Assembly (NCBI GenBank): GCA_035527895.1
Contig: DATKZQ010000134.1
Coordinates: 1-11,985, forward strand
DNA from: JADFWK01 sp035527895
Lineage (GTDB): Bacteria; Desulfobacterota; DSM-4660; Desulfatiglandales; B25-G16
DNA: 11,985 nucleotides
Reading direction: 5' to 3'
A program made the translations under genes and the position numbers. Positions 6,561-11,985 of this stretch are shown in pieces (the first letter of the stretch is position 1; every line of letters begins with the position of its first letter). The notes below the pieces were generated by a model. That model was not told the origin of the DNA. It made no database searches and saw only the letters and a list, made by a program, of their open reading frames with translations.

Positions 6561-6660
6561 GCTGAGAGCTGATCGCTAAATGCTTAGATGCTGATTGGGG
6601 CAAAAGCCGGGTTGATCGCGAGAAATGGCATAGGGAAAGACTTGCCCCCGGCTCATAGCT
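6561..6660 (+). repeat. Dispersed intergenic repeat, copy C, with GCTGA heptamer tract
   Basis: A 36-nt heptamer tract (6561-6596) precedes GGGGCAAAAG, GTTGATCGCGAGAAATGGCA and CCCCCGGCTCATAG. The tract is exactly 7 nt shorter than that of copy B. It lies downstream of the minus-strand lipoprotein gene, again in plus orientation. Confidence 0.8.
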
Positions 6661-6703
6661 CTGCGTACTTTTTTATCATGGTTGTGGGATGAATTGCATT
6701 AAC

Positions 6704-7354
6704 CTATTCAAGAGTTTTCAAAAACTTATCCGCTTCAACAATAGATTGCATTATGTCCTGGATGAGCCCTTGAACTTCCACTTCAATATCGCCCACTTCT
6801 TTTTTTAAAACACCGATTGCCTGAGCATTTAGATTATGCTTTAGGTAAAGAACATAATCTTTTAGACGCCTCAAGACCGGGTCCATGCTGGTTTCGGCCT
6901 TAGTCATTCCTGAGCGGAGCCGAGCATACCGCTGTTTGGTATCTTTCAGGGAGTCTCTGCTTTTCATCCTAAATTGCTCGTTGCTTATTTCATCTATCTC
7001 TTCCTCCCATTCCTTAAACAGATCCTTTGAGATCTGCTCAACCTTCGCAATCCTGCTTCTCACTGCTTCGGCACGTCTCTCAGATTCCTCATAATCTGAC
7101 TTCAGCTTGTTGTAGAACTCCTCTAGCTCACCTCCCTTAAATCCATACAATTCCTTGATTCCGGTCAGTGCATCTTTGAACTGCTCGGAAGCAGCCTGTT
7201 GTTCAGACCGCGCTTTTTCAACTTGATCTTTAAGAAGATGCCGTTTTTCTTTCCCCAATTTCTCCCAGACGGCATAATAAGTGGTCTGACAACCAGCATA
7301 GAAAAGGAAGACAAGAAAAAAAACAGATGTAGCAACTTCAAGGCGTATTCTCAT
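6704..7354 (-). CDS. DUF2959-type coiled-coil lipoprotein
   Basis: This 216-residue protein has a lipoprotein signal peptide: a basic start (MRIR), a hydrophobic core (7-18) and a lipobox-like FYAGC with the lipidated cysteine at 22. The residue after Cys is Gln, not Asp, so outer-membrane sorting is likely. The mature part is highly charged and helical throughout, with YYAVWEKLGKEKRHLL (26-41) and ELYGFKGGELEEFYNKL, which I recognise as characteristic of DUF2959 proteins. No enzymatic residues are evident and the family's function is unknown. I chose ATG 7354 because it starts directly before the signal peptide; the Met 27 nt upstream has no spaced ribosome site. It is the last gene of a probable mscS-pmp3-lipoprotein operon, 57 nt after the pmp3 remnant. 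Confidence 0.82.
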   Translation of the reverse strand: MRIRLEVATSVFFLVFLFYAGCQTTYYAVWEKLGKEKRHLLKDQVEKARSEQQAASEQFKDALTGIKELYGFKGGELEEFYNKLKSDYEESERRAEAVRSRIAKVEQISKDLFKEWEEEIDEISNEQFRMKSRDSLKDTKQRYARLRSGMTKAETSMDPVLRRLKDYVLYLKHNLNAQAIGVLKKEVGDIEVEVQGLIQDIMQSIVEADKFLKTLE

Positions 7355-7411
7355 ATTATTTCCCACCGTTTCAATAAGCATCCTGAAACAAAACTAATAT
7401 GTAACCGGAAT

Positions 7412-7616
7412 CTATTTACTCTTTCGCGATTTTCCTACCGCTTCTATTAGCCTATCGGTGCGCTTGTCGGCAAGGTAACTATGTACCACAAAAAGTGCAT
7501 GACAACTCCAGGAATCCAGAAGAGAATAGTCAGAAGCAAATTCAAAATCGCCTGCACAGGTTTCCCGCATAAAAGAACTGCATAGGGGGCAGGATAATTG
7601 CCAGTAGATATCTCAT
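7412..7616 (-). pseudogene. Pmp3/YqaE-family small membrane protein gene, two frameshifts
   Basis: Read across three frames, the segment encodes a normal ~68-residue Pmp3/YqaE (UPF0057) protein: MRYLLAIILPP, then AVLLCGKPVQAILNLLLTI with LFWIPGVV, then HALFVVHSYLADKRTDRLIE and a short basic tail ending at TAG 7412-7414. One base is missing near 7579-7583 (ATGCAG where ATGGCAG is expected) and one near 7498-7503 (GTCATG where GTCCATG is expected). Repairing both gives 69 codons exactly. GGGAGGA lies 5 nt before the ATG at 7614-7616. Members are two-helix membrane proteins linked to membrane potential and salt or cold stress. As given, the gene cannot make the full protein; the open middle frame (7447-7629) is only its core. 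Confidence 0.85.
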
Positions 7617-7661
7617 GCAATCCTCCCAAGCATCTCGGAAATTAAAGCTAAGAAAGTCTGA

Positions 7662-8481
7662 TCAGGTCTCAGATGTTTCCGAAATCATATGCACGGCCCG
7701 CTGCGGAAAAGGTATTTCGATAGTATTCTCGTCAAAAGCTTCTTTGATCTTTCGGGTAAGCTCAAATCTTACAGGCCAGTAGTCTTCCTTTTTTACCCAC
7801 GGGCGAACCACAGAGTTCACACTGGAATCGGCCAGCTCTGAAACAGCGATCTGAGCGGGTGGGTCGGAAAGTATCCTGGAGTCTTTGCTAATGATATCCA
7901 TCATGACATCATAGGCCTTTTGGATGTCGGAGCTATAGCCAATGCCAATCACAAGGTCTACCCTCCTGGTGTCATACGCTGTAACGTTCTTTATCACGTC
8001 CCCAAAGAGCTTACCGTTTGGCACCATCACCTTGATATTGTCTGGCGTGGCGAGCTCCGTAGTAAATAACTGGATTTTCTTAACAGTGCCAGCCTCACCT
8101 GCACCTATAATGAAATCACCTACTCTAAAAGGCCGGAGCACAAGGATCAAAACGCCGGCAGCAAAATTGGCTAAGGATCCCTGCAGGGCAAACCCAATAG
8201 CAAAACCGGCTGCACCGAGGATCGCCACAAAGGATGCCGTCTGGATGCCGAATTTCGCCAAAGCAGCGAGCACAGCAAATACTAGACAATATATACGTTA
8301 AACTCCCCACGAACGAAACGATTGAGGGCTCTGTTTTGGCCTTCTCCAGCATTCTCTTTACAATCTTGCGCCCAATGCCGGCGGCGATACGGCCAAGAAT
8401 CAGAATTACGATTGCCCCAATAATCTTGATGCCATACGTGGTGATAAAGACGAGCAATTGATCGGCAACACCTATTATAAT
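7662..8481 (-). pseudogene. mscS: MscS-family mechanosensitive channel gene, frameshifted and lacking a normal start
   Basis: The combined frames encode a ~272-residue small-conductance mechanosensitive channel that opens under membrane tension to release osmolytes. An N-terminal helix (GIKIIGAIVILILGRIAAG) lies in one frame. After about 8285-8297 the rest continues in another: pore-lining TM3 (AAGFAIGFALQGSLANFAAG with VLILVLRPFRVGD), then the cytoplasmic beta domain (VPNGKLFGDVIKNVTAYDTRR) and C-terminal region to TETSET-like end. One extra T in ATATTGTC explains the break. GAGGAGG (8493-8487) is followed 5 nt later by ATT (8481-8479), with no ATG in frame; a TTG at 8457 is too far from the ribosome site. 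Either ATT is used or the ATG was lost. It heads the operon with pmp3 and the lipoprotein gene. Confidence 0.88.
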
Positions 8482-8523
8482 ACTAACCTCCTCTCTTAGA
8501 GCGATTGTAGTTAAAGTAGCGCC

Positions 8524-8562
8524 CCCAAACAGTCTTTGGGACAGCCCTTATTTGCATATAAG
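8524..8562 (-). other. Two small hairpins in the mscS leader
   Basis: CCCAAA/TTTGGG (8524-8529 with 8535-8540, 5-nt loop) and CCTTAT/ATAAGG (about 8545-8562) lie between the predicted promoter and the mscS ribosome site. Both are perfect 6-bp stems. Whether they regulate translation or stability is unknown. Confidence 0.35.
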
Positions 8563-8563
8563 G

Positions 8564-8592
8564 AGTATACTCAAAAAATTGAAAACGTTCAA
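8564..8592 (-). promoter_or_regulatory. Promoter of the mscS-pmp3-lipoprotein operon
   Basis: On the minus strand TTGAAC (8592-8587) and TATACT (8569-8564) are separated by 17 nt, a good sigma70-type match. The leader to the mscS ribosome site would be about 65 nt. Confidence 0.55.
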
Positions 8593-8680
8593 AAGTTGAG
8601 GCCCAAAAAGATTTTGCTGAAATCATTATCTCTTTCCATGGTTAAAGAGAGCGCTGCAAACCAAAAAGAAAGACACCGTG

Positions 8681-8815
8681 ATGGAACAAGAAATTCATAT
8701 AACACTATGGTTTAGTCTGGCAACAGGAAAAGCTGGTCTTAATGAAATCGTGCATAGATTAAAGGAGCTCAGAAATCCTCTAATGTTGAAGCTCTTAGGG
8801 GAAATCCTTATGTAA
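8681..8815 (+). CDS. Unrecognised 44-residue ORF, possible gene remnant
   Basis: ATG 8681 opens a 44-codon frame to TAA 8813-8815. The product begins MEQEIHITLWFSLATG and continues with an amphipathic helix (EIVHRLKELRNPLMLKLLGE). The composition looks like real protein, for example the N-terminal piece of a longer gene cut short, but I cannot name a family with confidence. Only a weak AAGAAAG precedes it. It lies between divergently read mscS and the hicBA pair, and repeat copy D begins 8 nt after its stop. It may also be chance. Confidence 0.3.
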   Translation: MEQEIHITLWFSLATGKAGLNEIVHRLKELRNPLMLKLLGEILM

Positions 8816-8822
8816 AAAGGGG

Positions 8823-8905
8823 TCACCCATTAGAGGGTGATTGGGGTAAAAGGAAAATGACCCGCCGCTGATCAATTCACAATTCAAGATGTGATCACCG
8901 GCTCC
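8823..8905 (+). repeat. Dispersed intergenic repeat, copy D (variant), preceded by a hairpin
   Basis: A perfect stem TCACCC/GGGTGA (8823-8828 with 8835-8840, loop ATTAGA) runs into GATTGGGGTAAAAGG, the head of the dispersed repeat. The middle is replaced by the CGCCGCTGATCAATTCACAA block also seen at 6291, and it ends in CACCGGCTCCA. It therefore links the two repeat types. Confidence 0.65.
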
Positions 8906-8945
8906 ACATAAGTCAAACGGAGACTTGATAATCACCTACGAATCT

Positions 8946-9017
8946 GCGCGGGGGGTGTCGGGCAACCGGCATTCCTACCGCGACCCCGTGTGCCCCCTTT
9001 TGATGGGCGGCCCCATC
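8946..9017 (+). other. GC-rich structured segment with a GNRA-capped hairpin
   Basis: GTCGG (8957-8961) pairs with CCGGC (8966-8970) around a GCAA tetraloop. GGGGT (8952-8956) can pair with ACCCC (8983-8987). GGGGG can alternatively pair with CCCCC (8993-8997), which is followed by TTTT as in an intrinsic terminator. A second perfect hairpin GATGGG/CCCATC lies at 9002-9017. The base composition stands out from its surroundings. No known RNA family was recognised. Confidence 0.4.
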
Positions 9018-9108
9018 TTCACAGATAACTGTTTCAACCGACTGGAATCTTATATTCTAATGTCCCCTATTTCCTGTGATTGGGGGTAACATGCTTCATC
9101 GAGATGGC

Positions 9109-9137
9109 TTCAACTGTTTTGCCTCGTGTGGTATGAT
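9109..9137 (+). promoter_or_regulatory. Candidate hicBA promoter
   Basis: TTCAAC (9109-9114) and TATGAT (9132-9137) are 17 nt apart, with a TG extended -10 at 9129-9130. The start of transcription would be near 9144, about 18 nt before the AGGAGG of hicB (9162-9167). Confidence 0.5.
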
Positions 9138-9174
9138 AGGTCCTGAAAAGCAAGAGAATACAGGAGGAAAGCAG

Positions 9175-9387
9175 ATGAAATATCGGATCATCATTGAACA
9201 GGATGAAGACGGGGCCTTTGTCGTCGAGTGCCCCTCATTGCCGGGTTGCATTTCACAGGGTAAGACAAGGAAAGAAGCGATCGAAAACATTCAAGACGCG
9301 ATTCGAGGCTACCTCGAAAGCCTAAACAAACATGACGAGCCGATCCCGCCCCCCATTGATGAGGAAATTGTTGAGGTTGCGATTTGA
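9175..9387 (+). CDS. hicB: HicB-family antitoxin
   Basis: This 70-residue protein has the degenerate RNase H-like HicB fold: MKYRIIIEQDEDGAFVVECP (1-20), then SLPGCISQGKTRKEAIENI and DAIRGYLESL, the normal family order. It should bind and neutralise the HicA mRNA-cleaving toxin encoded next. The length is that of the short HicB type, ending soon after the core with no added helix-turn-helix. AGGAGG sits 7 nt before the ATG at 9175, which fixes the start; the frame is open upstream to 9076, but that part has no family match. The stop codon overlaps the hicA start. This is the antitoxin-first order. If hicA is truly broken, HicB here is an orphan. Confidence 0.93.
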   Translation: MKYRIIIEQDEDGAFVVECPSLPGCISQGKTRKEAIENIQDAIRGYLESLNKHDEPIPPPIDEEIVEVAI

Positions 9388-9607
9388 CAAAACTGCCACT
9401 TCTTTCTGGAAACAAAGTCTGCGAAGCCTTAGGAAAATCGGCTACCGTGTTGATCACCAAACAGGCAGCCACATTATCTTAAGAAACGAGATTCCTCCCT
9501 ATCGCCGCCTTACTGTGCCCAACCATAAAGAAATTGCAAAGGGCACCTTGCGCGCAATCATCCGCCAAGCTGGCCTCACCTTAGAAGAATTCAATGCGCT
9601 GCTATAG
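9384..9607 (+). pseudogene. hicA: HicA mRNA-interferase toxin gene with one-base deletion
   Basis: HicA toxins are small double-stranded-RNA-binding-fold ribonucleases that cleave mRNA. A TTG start at 9384 overlaps the hicB stop (TTGA) and encodes the usual N-terminus TKLPLLSGNKVCEAL. After about 9430 the frame is lost, and the rest of the toxin (RKIGYRVDHQTGSHIILRNE through PYRRLTVPNHKEIAKGT to EEFNALL) continues in the -1 frame. One missing A (TTAGG where TTAAGG is expected) explains it; restoring it gives 75 codons, the normal size. The catalytic His of GSHIILR is downstream of the break. Unrepaired, translation ends after about 16 extra residues, so the toxin would be inactive unless slippage at GGAAAAT restores the frame. 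Confidence 0.9.
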
Positions 9608-10394
9608 GCTGACCCAGACGTTTTGTTATTTTCCGCCTTGAGAAAATAGAATCGGTCCATTTTAAGGACAATACGCCCAACAATCGGGTGTATATAAGAG
9701 TTTCCTTCCGGCCGCCTGCACTTGATTTCCAGAATGGGTTCGCACGGGGAACTATAAGGATCATTTATCAGGGGGTATGCCAATGCTAGGCGGGCAGGTG
9801 ATTGGGGTAAAAGGGAAGGTTTGATCCCGGAAAATGGCAAAAGTAAAGATGGGTCCCCCGGCTTCACTGCTGGCCTATTTTTCTATGAGTATTGGCGCAA
9901 AATTTGCTATAGCTGCTTTTTAAAACCAGGTTCAGATCGAACCTCAACTGATAGTTTGACATTTCTTTCAACTTTTAGTTCACGCATAAGCTTGCTTGGA
10001 ATCAGAAGGAACAAGAGACGACTCGAAATCAGCGGTTACCAAAACCGGCAATCCCCAAAGGTTCTTTGATTTAAAAACCAGGAGGATAAAAAGTTACAGG
10101 CAGCCAGGGCGCGTGGGAGACTGAAACGCCACTTCTTCAAAATGGCTTGTCAAAGGGCAATTCACGAGGAATCTGAATGTTTCTCAAGCAAAATCGAGAA
10201 CATGCCTGCAGTAGCTTAATCTTAACCCCGCATTTTCCAATTCACGCTGAACCAGGACAATACTTTCCAAATATACTTGGCTTGCTCCTGATTCCAAGAT
10301 TGGCCTGTTACGACCAAAATCAGCGTTTTCTAAGACGGAGATACCCATCAAACTCTGCGTATCCTGCTTTTGACAGAACCTTAGGTGTCGGGTT
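9608..10394. other. Gene-poor stretch after hicA
   Basis: Apart from repeat copy E (9797-9870), I find no supportable gene. The plus strand is open from 9613 to a TAG at 9787 (58 codons, no ATG) with protein-like composition such as NNRVYIRVSFRPP, so a gene relic is possible. The minus strand has a 26-codon frame at 9907-9987 and an open frame ending at 10194, neither recognisable. AGGTTC/GAACCT near 9930-9946 forms a small hairpin. No tRNA was recognised. Confidence 0.4.
9797..9870 (+). repeat. Dispersed intergenic repeat, copy E
   Basis: GTGATTGGGGTAAAAGGG, GGTTTGATCCCGG, AAAATGGCAAAAGTAAAGAT and GTCCCCCGGCT match copies A to D. This is the most complete core. It has no GCTGA heptamer tract in front, so core and tract are separable. 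Confidence 0.8.
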
Positions 10395-10589
10395 GTGGGG
10401 AAAAAGATCTTAGATAGTAGAGTGTATGTGGACGATGACTATGCCTCTATGTCTGCCAAGGATTGGCTGAAGATAGTGAAGGTCTTAGGAAATATATCCC
10501 ACAGCTGTAGCGTTAGCGAAGAGAAGGAGGGCTATCCTAAGGTATTTACAGGCGATAAAGTGCATTACTGGTGTTTGGGAGGCTCATGA
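10395..10589 (+). CDS. Unrecognised short ORF (64 codons)
   Basis: A GTG at 10395 opens 64 codons ending at TGA 10587-10589; the first in-frame ATG (MSAKDWLKIV) would give about 46 residues. The product is soluble-looking, with VYVDDDYASMSAKDW early and DKVHYWCLGGS at the end. No ribosome site precedes either start and I know no matching family. It lies 74 bp before the exported repeat protein on the same strand. It may be a small accessory gene, a relic or chance. Confidence 0.25.
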   Translation: MGKKILDSRVYVDDDYASMSAKDWLKIVKVLGNISHSCSVSEEKEGYPKVFTGDKVHYWCLGGS

Positions 10590-10663
10590 TATTGACCGAA
10601 CAAATCCGCCAGAGGAGTAGTCAACCATTAGTAAATCTTAACCTCTTAATCTAAGGAGTCAAA

Positions 10664-11617
10664 ATGAAAAAATCTGTATATCTTATTGTGGTATTTACGT
10701 TTGTCCTCAGCACCGTTCTGATAGTAGCAGTACCGGCAGGGGCAGGGCAAGGGCCGCAGATTAGACTAACTGATTCCCAGGCCCGCGCCGACCAGCCGGA
10801 TGTGGCGATTGACTCTAACGGTAACGCTCATATCGTTTACTGTGATGATTATGACACAAGTTCGCGTGAGATCTGGTACACCATGCTGGACAACAACGGA
10901 AACACCCTCATCGATGACACCCGGCTAACAGATGACGACGGCTACGACTCTACTCGCCCGGGAATCGTCATCGATTCGAGCAACAAGGTACATATAACCT
11001 TTAGAGACCAGCGATGGGACTCGGGTTCCTACCAGGAGGTCACCTACACCAAGCTCGACCCTTCCCTGGATGACCAGAATGGCGGTGCTGCCGATGCGGC
11101 AACTATCACCGCGGTCGGGATCACGGCATTGACACCGGATGATGGATATATATCCCGTCATCCCGCAATCGCCTCCTCCGGCAATGGCCAACAGATCCAC
11201 ATAACCTGGGAAGAATCCGAAGACCCCGATGGCCCGAATATTCACTACCTGATACTGGACACCAATGGCAACACACTTGTCAGCGACACCGCATTGACTA
11301 CGAACGAGACAGCAGAGCCCACTAATTTATGGACCATGCCTTACCTGGACGTAGACGCAGACGGCAAGGCCCACATAGTGTGGAGCGATTACAGGGATGG
11401 AGAGAATGAAGTATACTACACAAGCTTCGAGCGCCCCCCGGTACCTGTGGTACCTGTGGTCAGCAGCAATAGCAGCAATAGAGTGTGTCTTATCGCCACT
11501 GCAGCCGACGGGTCCCCTATCCCACAAGAAACAACGGCTCTAATTCTGCTCCTAAGCTTTGCCTTAATCGGCCTTGTGGGGTTGAAAAACAAGTTTAACA
11601 AAATAAAAAGACTGTAG
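10664..11617 (+). CDS. Exported beta-propeller-like repeat protein with CFI-box-type C-terminal anchor
   Basis: This 317-residue protein begins with a signal peptide (MKKSVYLIVVFTFVLS, likely cleaved after VPAGA around 27). Four related blocks follow (about 33-82, 83-133, 155-206, 207-255). Each carries a P-x-hydrophobic-IDSNGNAHIVY-like strand pair and usually a WYTMLDNNGNTL-like one, as in BNR/sialidase-type propeller repeats; four units are too few for a closed propeller alone. Acidic, Asn/Asp-rich turns suggest calcium or glycan contact. After a Pro/Val linker (259-266) comes CLIATAADGS (275-284), close to the CFIATAAYGS box of CFI-box-CTERM proteins, then a membrane helix (291-307) and a basic tail. 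It is probably envelope-anchored. AAGGAG precedes the ATG. Ligand unknown. Confidence 0.8.
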   Translation: MKKSVYLIVVFTFVLSTVLIVAVPAGAGQGPQIRLTDSQARADQPDVAIDSNGNAHIVYCDDYDTSSREIWYTMLDNNGNTLIDDTRLTDDDGYDSTRPGIVIDSSNKVHITFRDQRWDSGSYQEVTYTKLDPSLDDQNGGAADAATITAVGITALTPDDGYISRHPAIASSGNGQQIHITWEESEDPDGPNIHYLILDTNGNTLVSDTALTTNETAEPTNLWTMPYLDVDADGKAHIVWSDYRDGENEVYYTSFERPPVPVVPVVSSNSSNRVCLIATAADGSPIPQETTALILLLSFALIGLVGLKNKFNKIKRL

Positions 11618-11630
11618 AATCTAAATGGCA

Positions 11631-11660
11631 AAAGGCAGAGTCAGAAATGGCTCTGCCTTT
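11631..11660 (+). terminator. Hairpin after the exported protein gene
   Basis: AAAGGCAGAG (11631-11640) pairs perfectly over 10 bp with CTCTGCCTTT (11651-11660) around a 10-nt loop, 14 nt after the stop codon. The T-run is short (CTTTCTCGTCT). The hairpin is also the first element of the large repeat; copy 1 has an equivalent at 1891-1921 with several compensating changes. Confidence 0.7.
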
Positions 11661-11805
11661 CTCGTCTGAACGCCCACATCTTGTGTGTTAAAGGTGCTCC
11701 CCAAAAGTATAGGTTTACTGCTATAAATGGAAAACTCGCCTCAAGTCTCTTGGCTTGTCATTACTATACGTAACATCTACAGGCTGGGTGCAGAACCCCA
11801 ACTGA

Positions 11806-11985
11806 ATGGATGAACTCCGCATAGCCCTAATCCATCGCATATTCCAGTCGCAATTTATCATCAAATCAAAGCACTCAATTGAACACCACAGGGCAGCGTT
11901 GAACGGCGACCTCGAACCGCTCATCGCAGAATTATCTGATCAAATGACAGGCGCTGAAATCCAGTTAGGCCAGGCAAAAGTTCGC
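11806..11985 (+). CDS. Partial small ORF in repeat copy 2, unknown family
   Basis: ATG at 11806 opens 60 codons without a stop to the window end. The product begins MDELRIALIHRIFQSQFIIK and continues with charged helical sequence (LIAELSDQMTGAEIQLGQ). Copy 1 shares the frame but has ATT at the start position and stops about 10 codons past the point where this copy is cut. No good Shine-Dalgarno is visible. Differences between copies are not concentrated at third codon positions, which argues against strong protein conservation. I do not recognise it. Confidence 0.3.
   Translation, partial: MDELRIALIHRIFQSQFIIKSKHSIEHHRAALNGDLEPLIAELSDQMTGAEIQLGQAKVR

Larger units (their letters stand above)
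6135..6703. other. Gene-free stretch between the ATPase and lipoprotein genes
   Basis: It holds the AGGAGG of the ATPase gene (around 6142-6147), two dispersed repeat pieces (6291-6334 and 6561-6660) and a small hairpin TGAGG/CCTCA at 6471-6485. I see no gene or RNA gene, and no clear promoter for the ATPase. Confidence 0.5.
11631..11985 (+). repeat. Large intergenic repeat, copy 2 (cut by window end)
   Basis: Aligns with 1891-2243. Identical blocks are CTATACGTAACATCTACAGG (11764-11783) and a 31-nt block (11834-11864). The copies are in the same orientation about 9.7 kb apart. The repeat probably continues beyond the window. Confidence 0.85.

Noticed and set aside
9499..9867. Minus-strand 122-codon frame starting inside repeat copy E
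   Set aside because: It begins with the repeat-derived sequence and runs antisense over hicA; no family match.
9930..9946. AGGTTC-GAACCT hairpin as a tRNA T-arm
   Set aside because: The loop does not fit TTCRANN and no acceptor or anticodon arms are found around it.
9907..9987. 26-codon minus-strand frame MRELKVERNVKLSVEV resembling an AbrB/MazE strand pattern
   Set aside because: Too short, no ribosome site, and upstream sequence does not continue the AbrB motif.
1..11985. CRISPR array, phage genes or insertion sequence
   Set aside because: No regularly spaced identical repeats, integrase, intact transposase or terminal inverted repeats were seen.

Overview
The window looks like chromosomal DNA from a Gram-negative bacterium of moderate GC content. 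Support for Gram-negative comes from a lipoprotein with a lipobox, an MscS channel gene and a slipin. I lean towards a Desulfobacterota-type (former Deltaproteobacteria) genome, from the style of the genes and from intergenic repeats built on GCTGA heptamers. That is recollection, not proof.

Layout. Positions 1-1563 (+ strand) carry three compact housekeeping-type genes: a KH-domain RNA chaperone (khpA), a slipin/stomatin-like SPFH membrane protein, and a translation initiation factor IF-1 with a TTG start. The slipin-infA gap can fold into a nested stem structure and contains a promoter and a 12-codon leader ORF. Positions 1564-2747 hold no convincing gene. They contain the first copy of a ~355 bp repeat that returns at the right edge of the window, a ~100 nt stem-enclosed structure, and the first of five copies of a short dispersed intergenic repeat. 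On the minus strand follow a vapBC toxin-antitoxin pair with an apparently leaderless promoter and ATGTAT repeats about one helical turn apart, then a large HerA/VirB4-like ATPase with a C-terminal coiled-coil extension.

From 8592 down to 6704 (minus strand) lies a likely envelope or osmotic-stress operon: mscS, a Pmp3/YqaE-family gene and a DUF2959-type lipoprotein gene. The first two are broken by single-base indels, and mscS also lacks a normal start codon. Beyond a gene-poor stretch with structured GC-rich sequence is a hicBA pair (+ strand) whose toxin gene hicA also carries a one-base deletion. Four indels in about 2 kb, each changing a run of one or two identical bases, mean either real decay of this segment or a local sequence-quality problem.

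The right end carries an exported repeat protein, probably a beta-propeller with a CFI-box-like C-terminal anchor. It is followed by a strong hairpin and the second copy of the large repeat. In that copy the shared sequence is open for 60 codons from an ATG and runs off the window; the first copy has lost the ATG.

Nothing here is a clearly new multi-gene system. The most unusual items are the duplicated hairpin-plus-small-ORF repeat, the same-direction dispersed repeat family, the structured infA upstream region, the vapBC operator/leaderless arrangement and the indel cluster.
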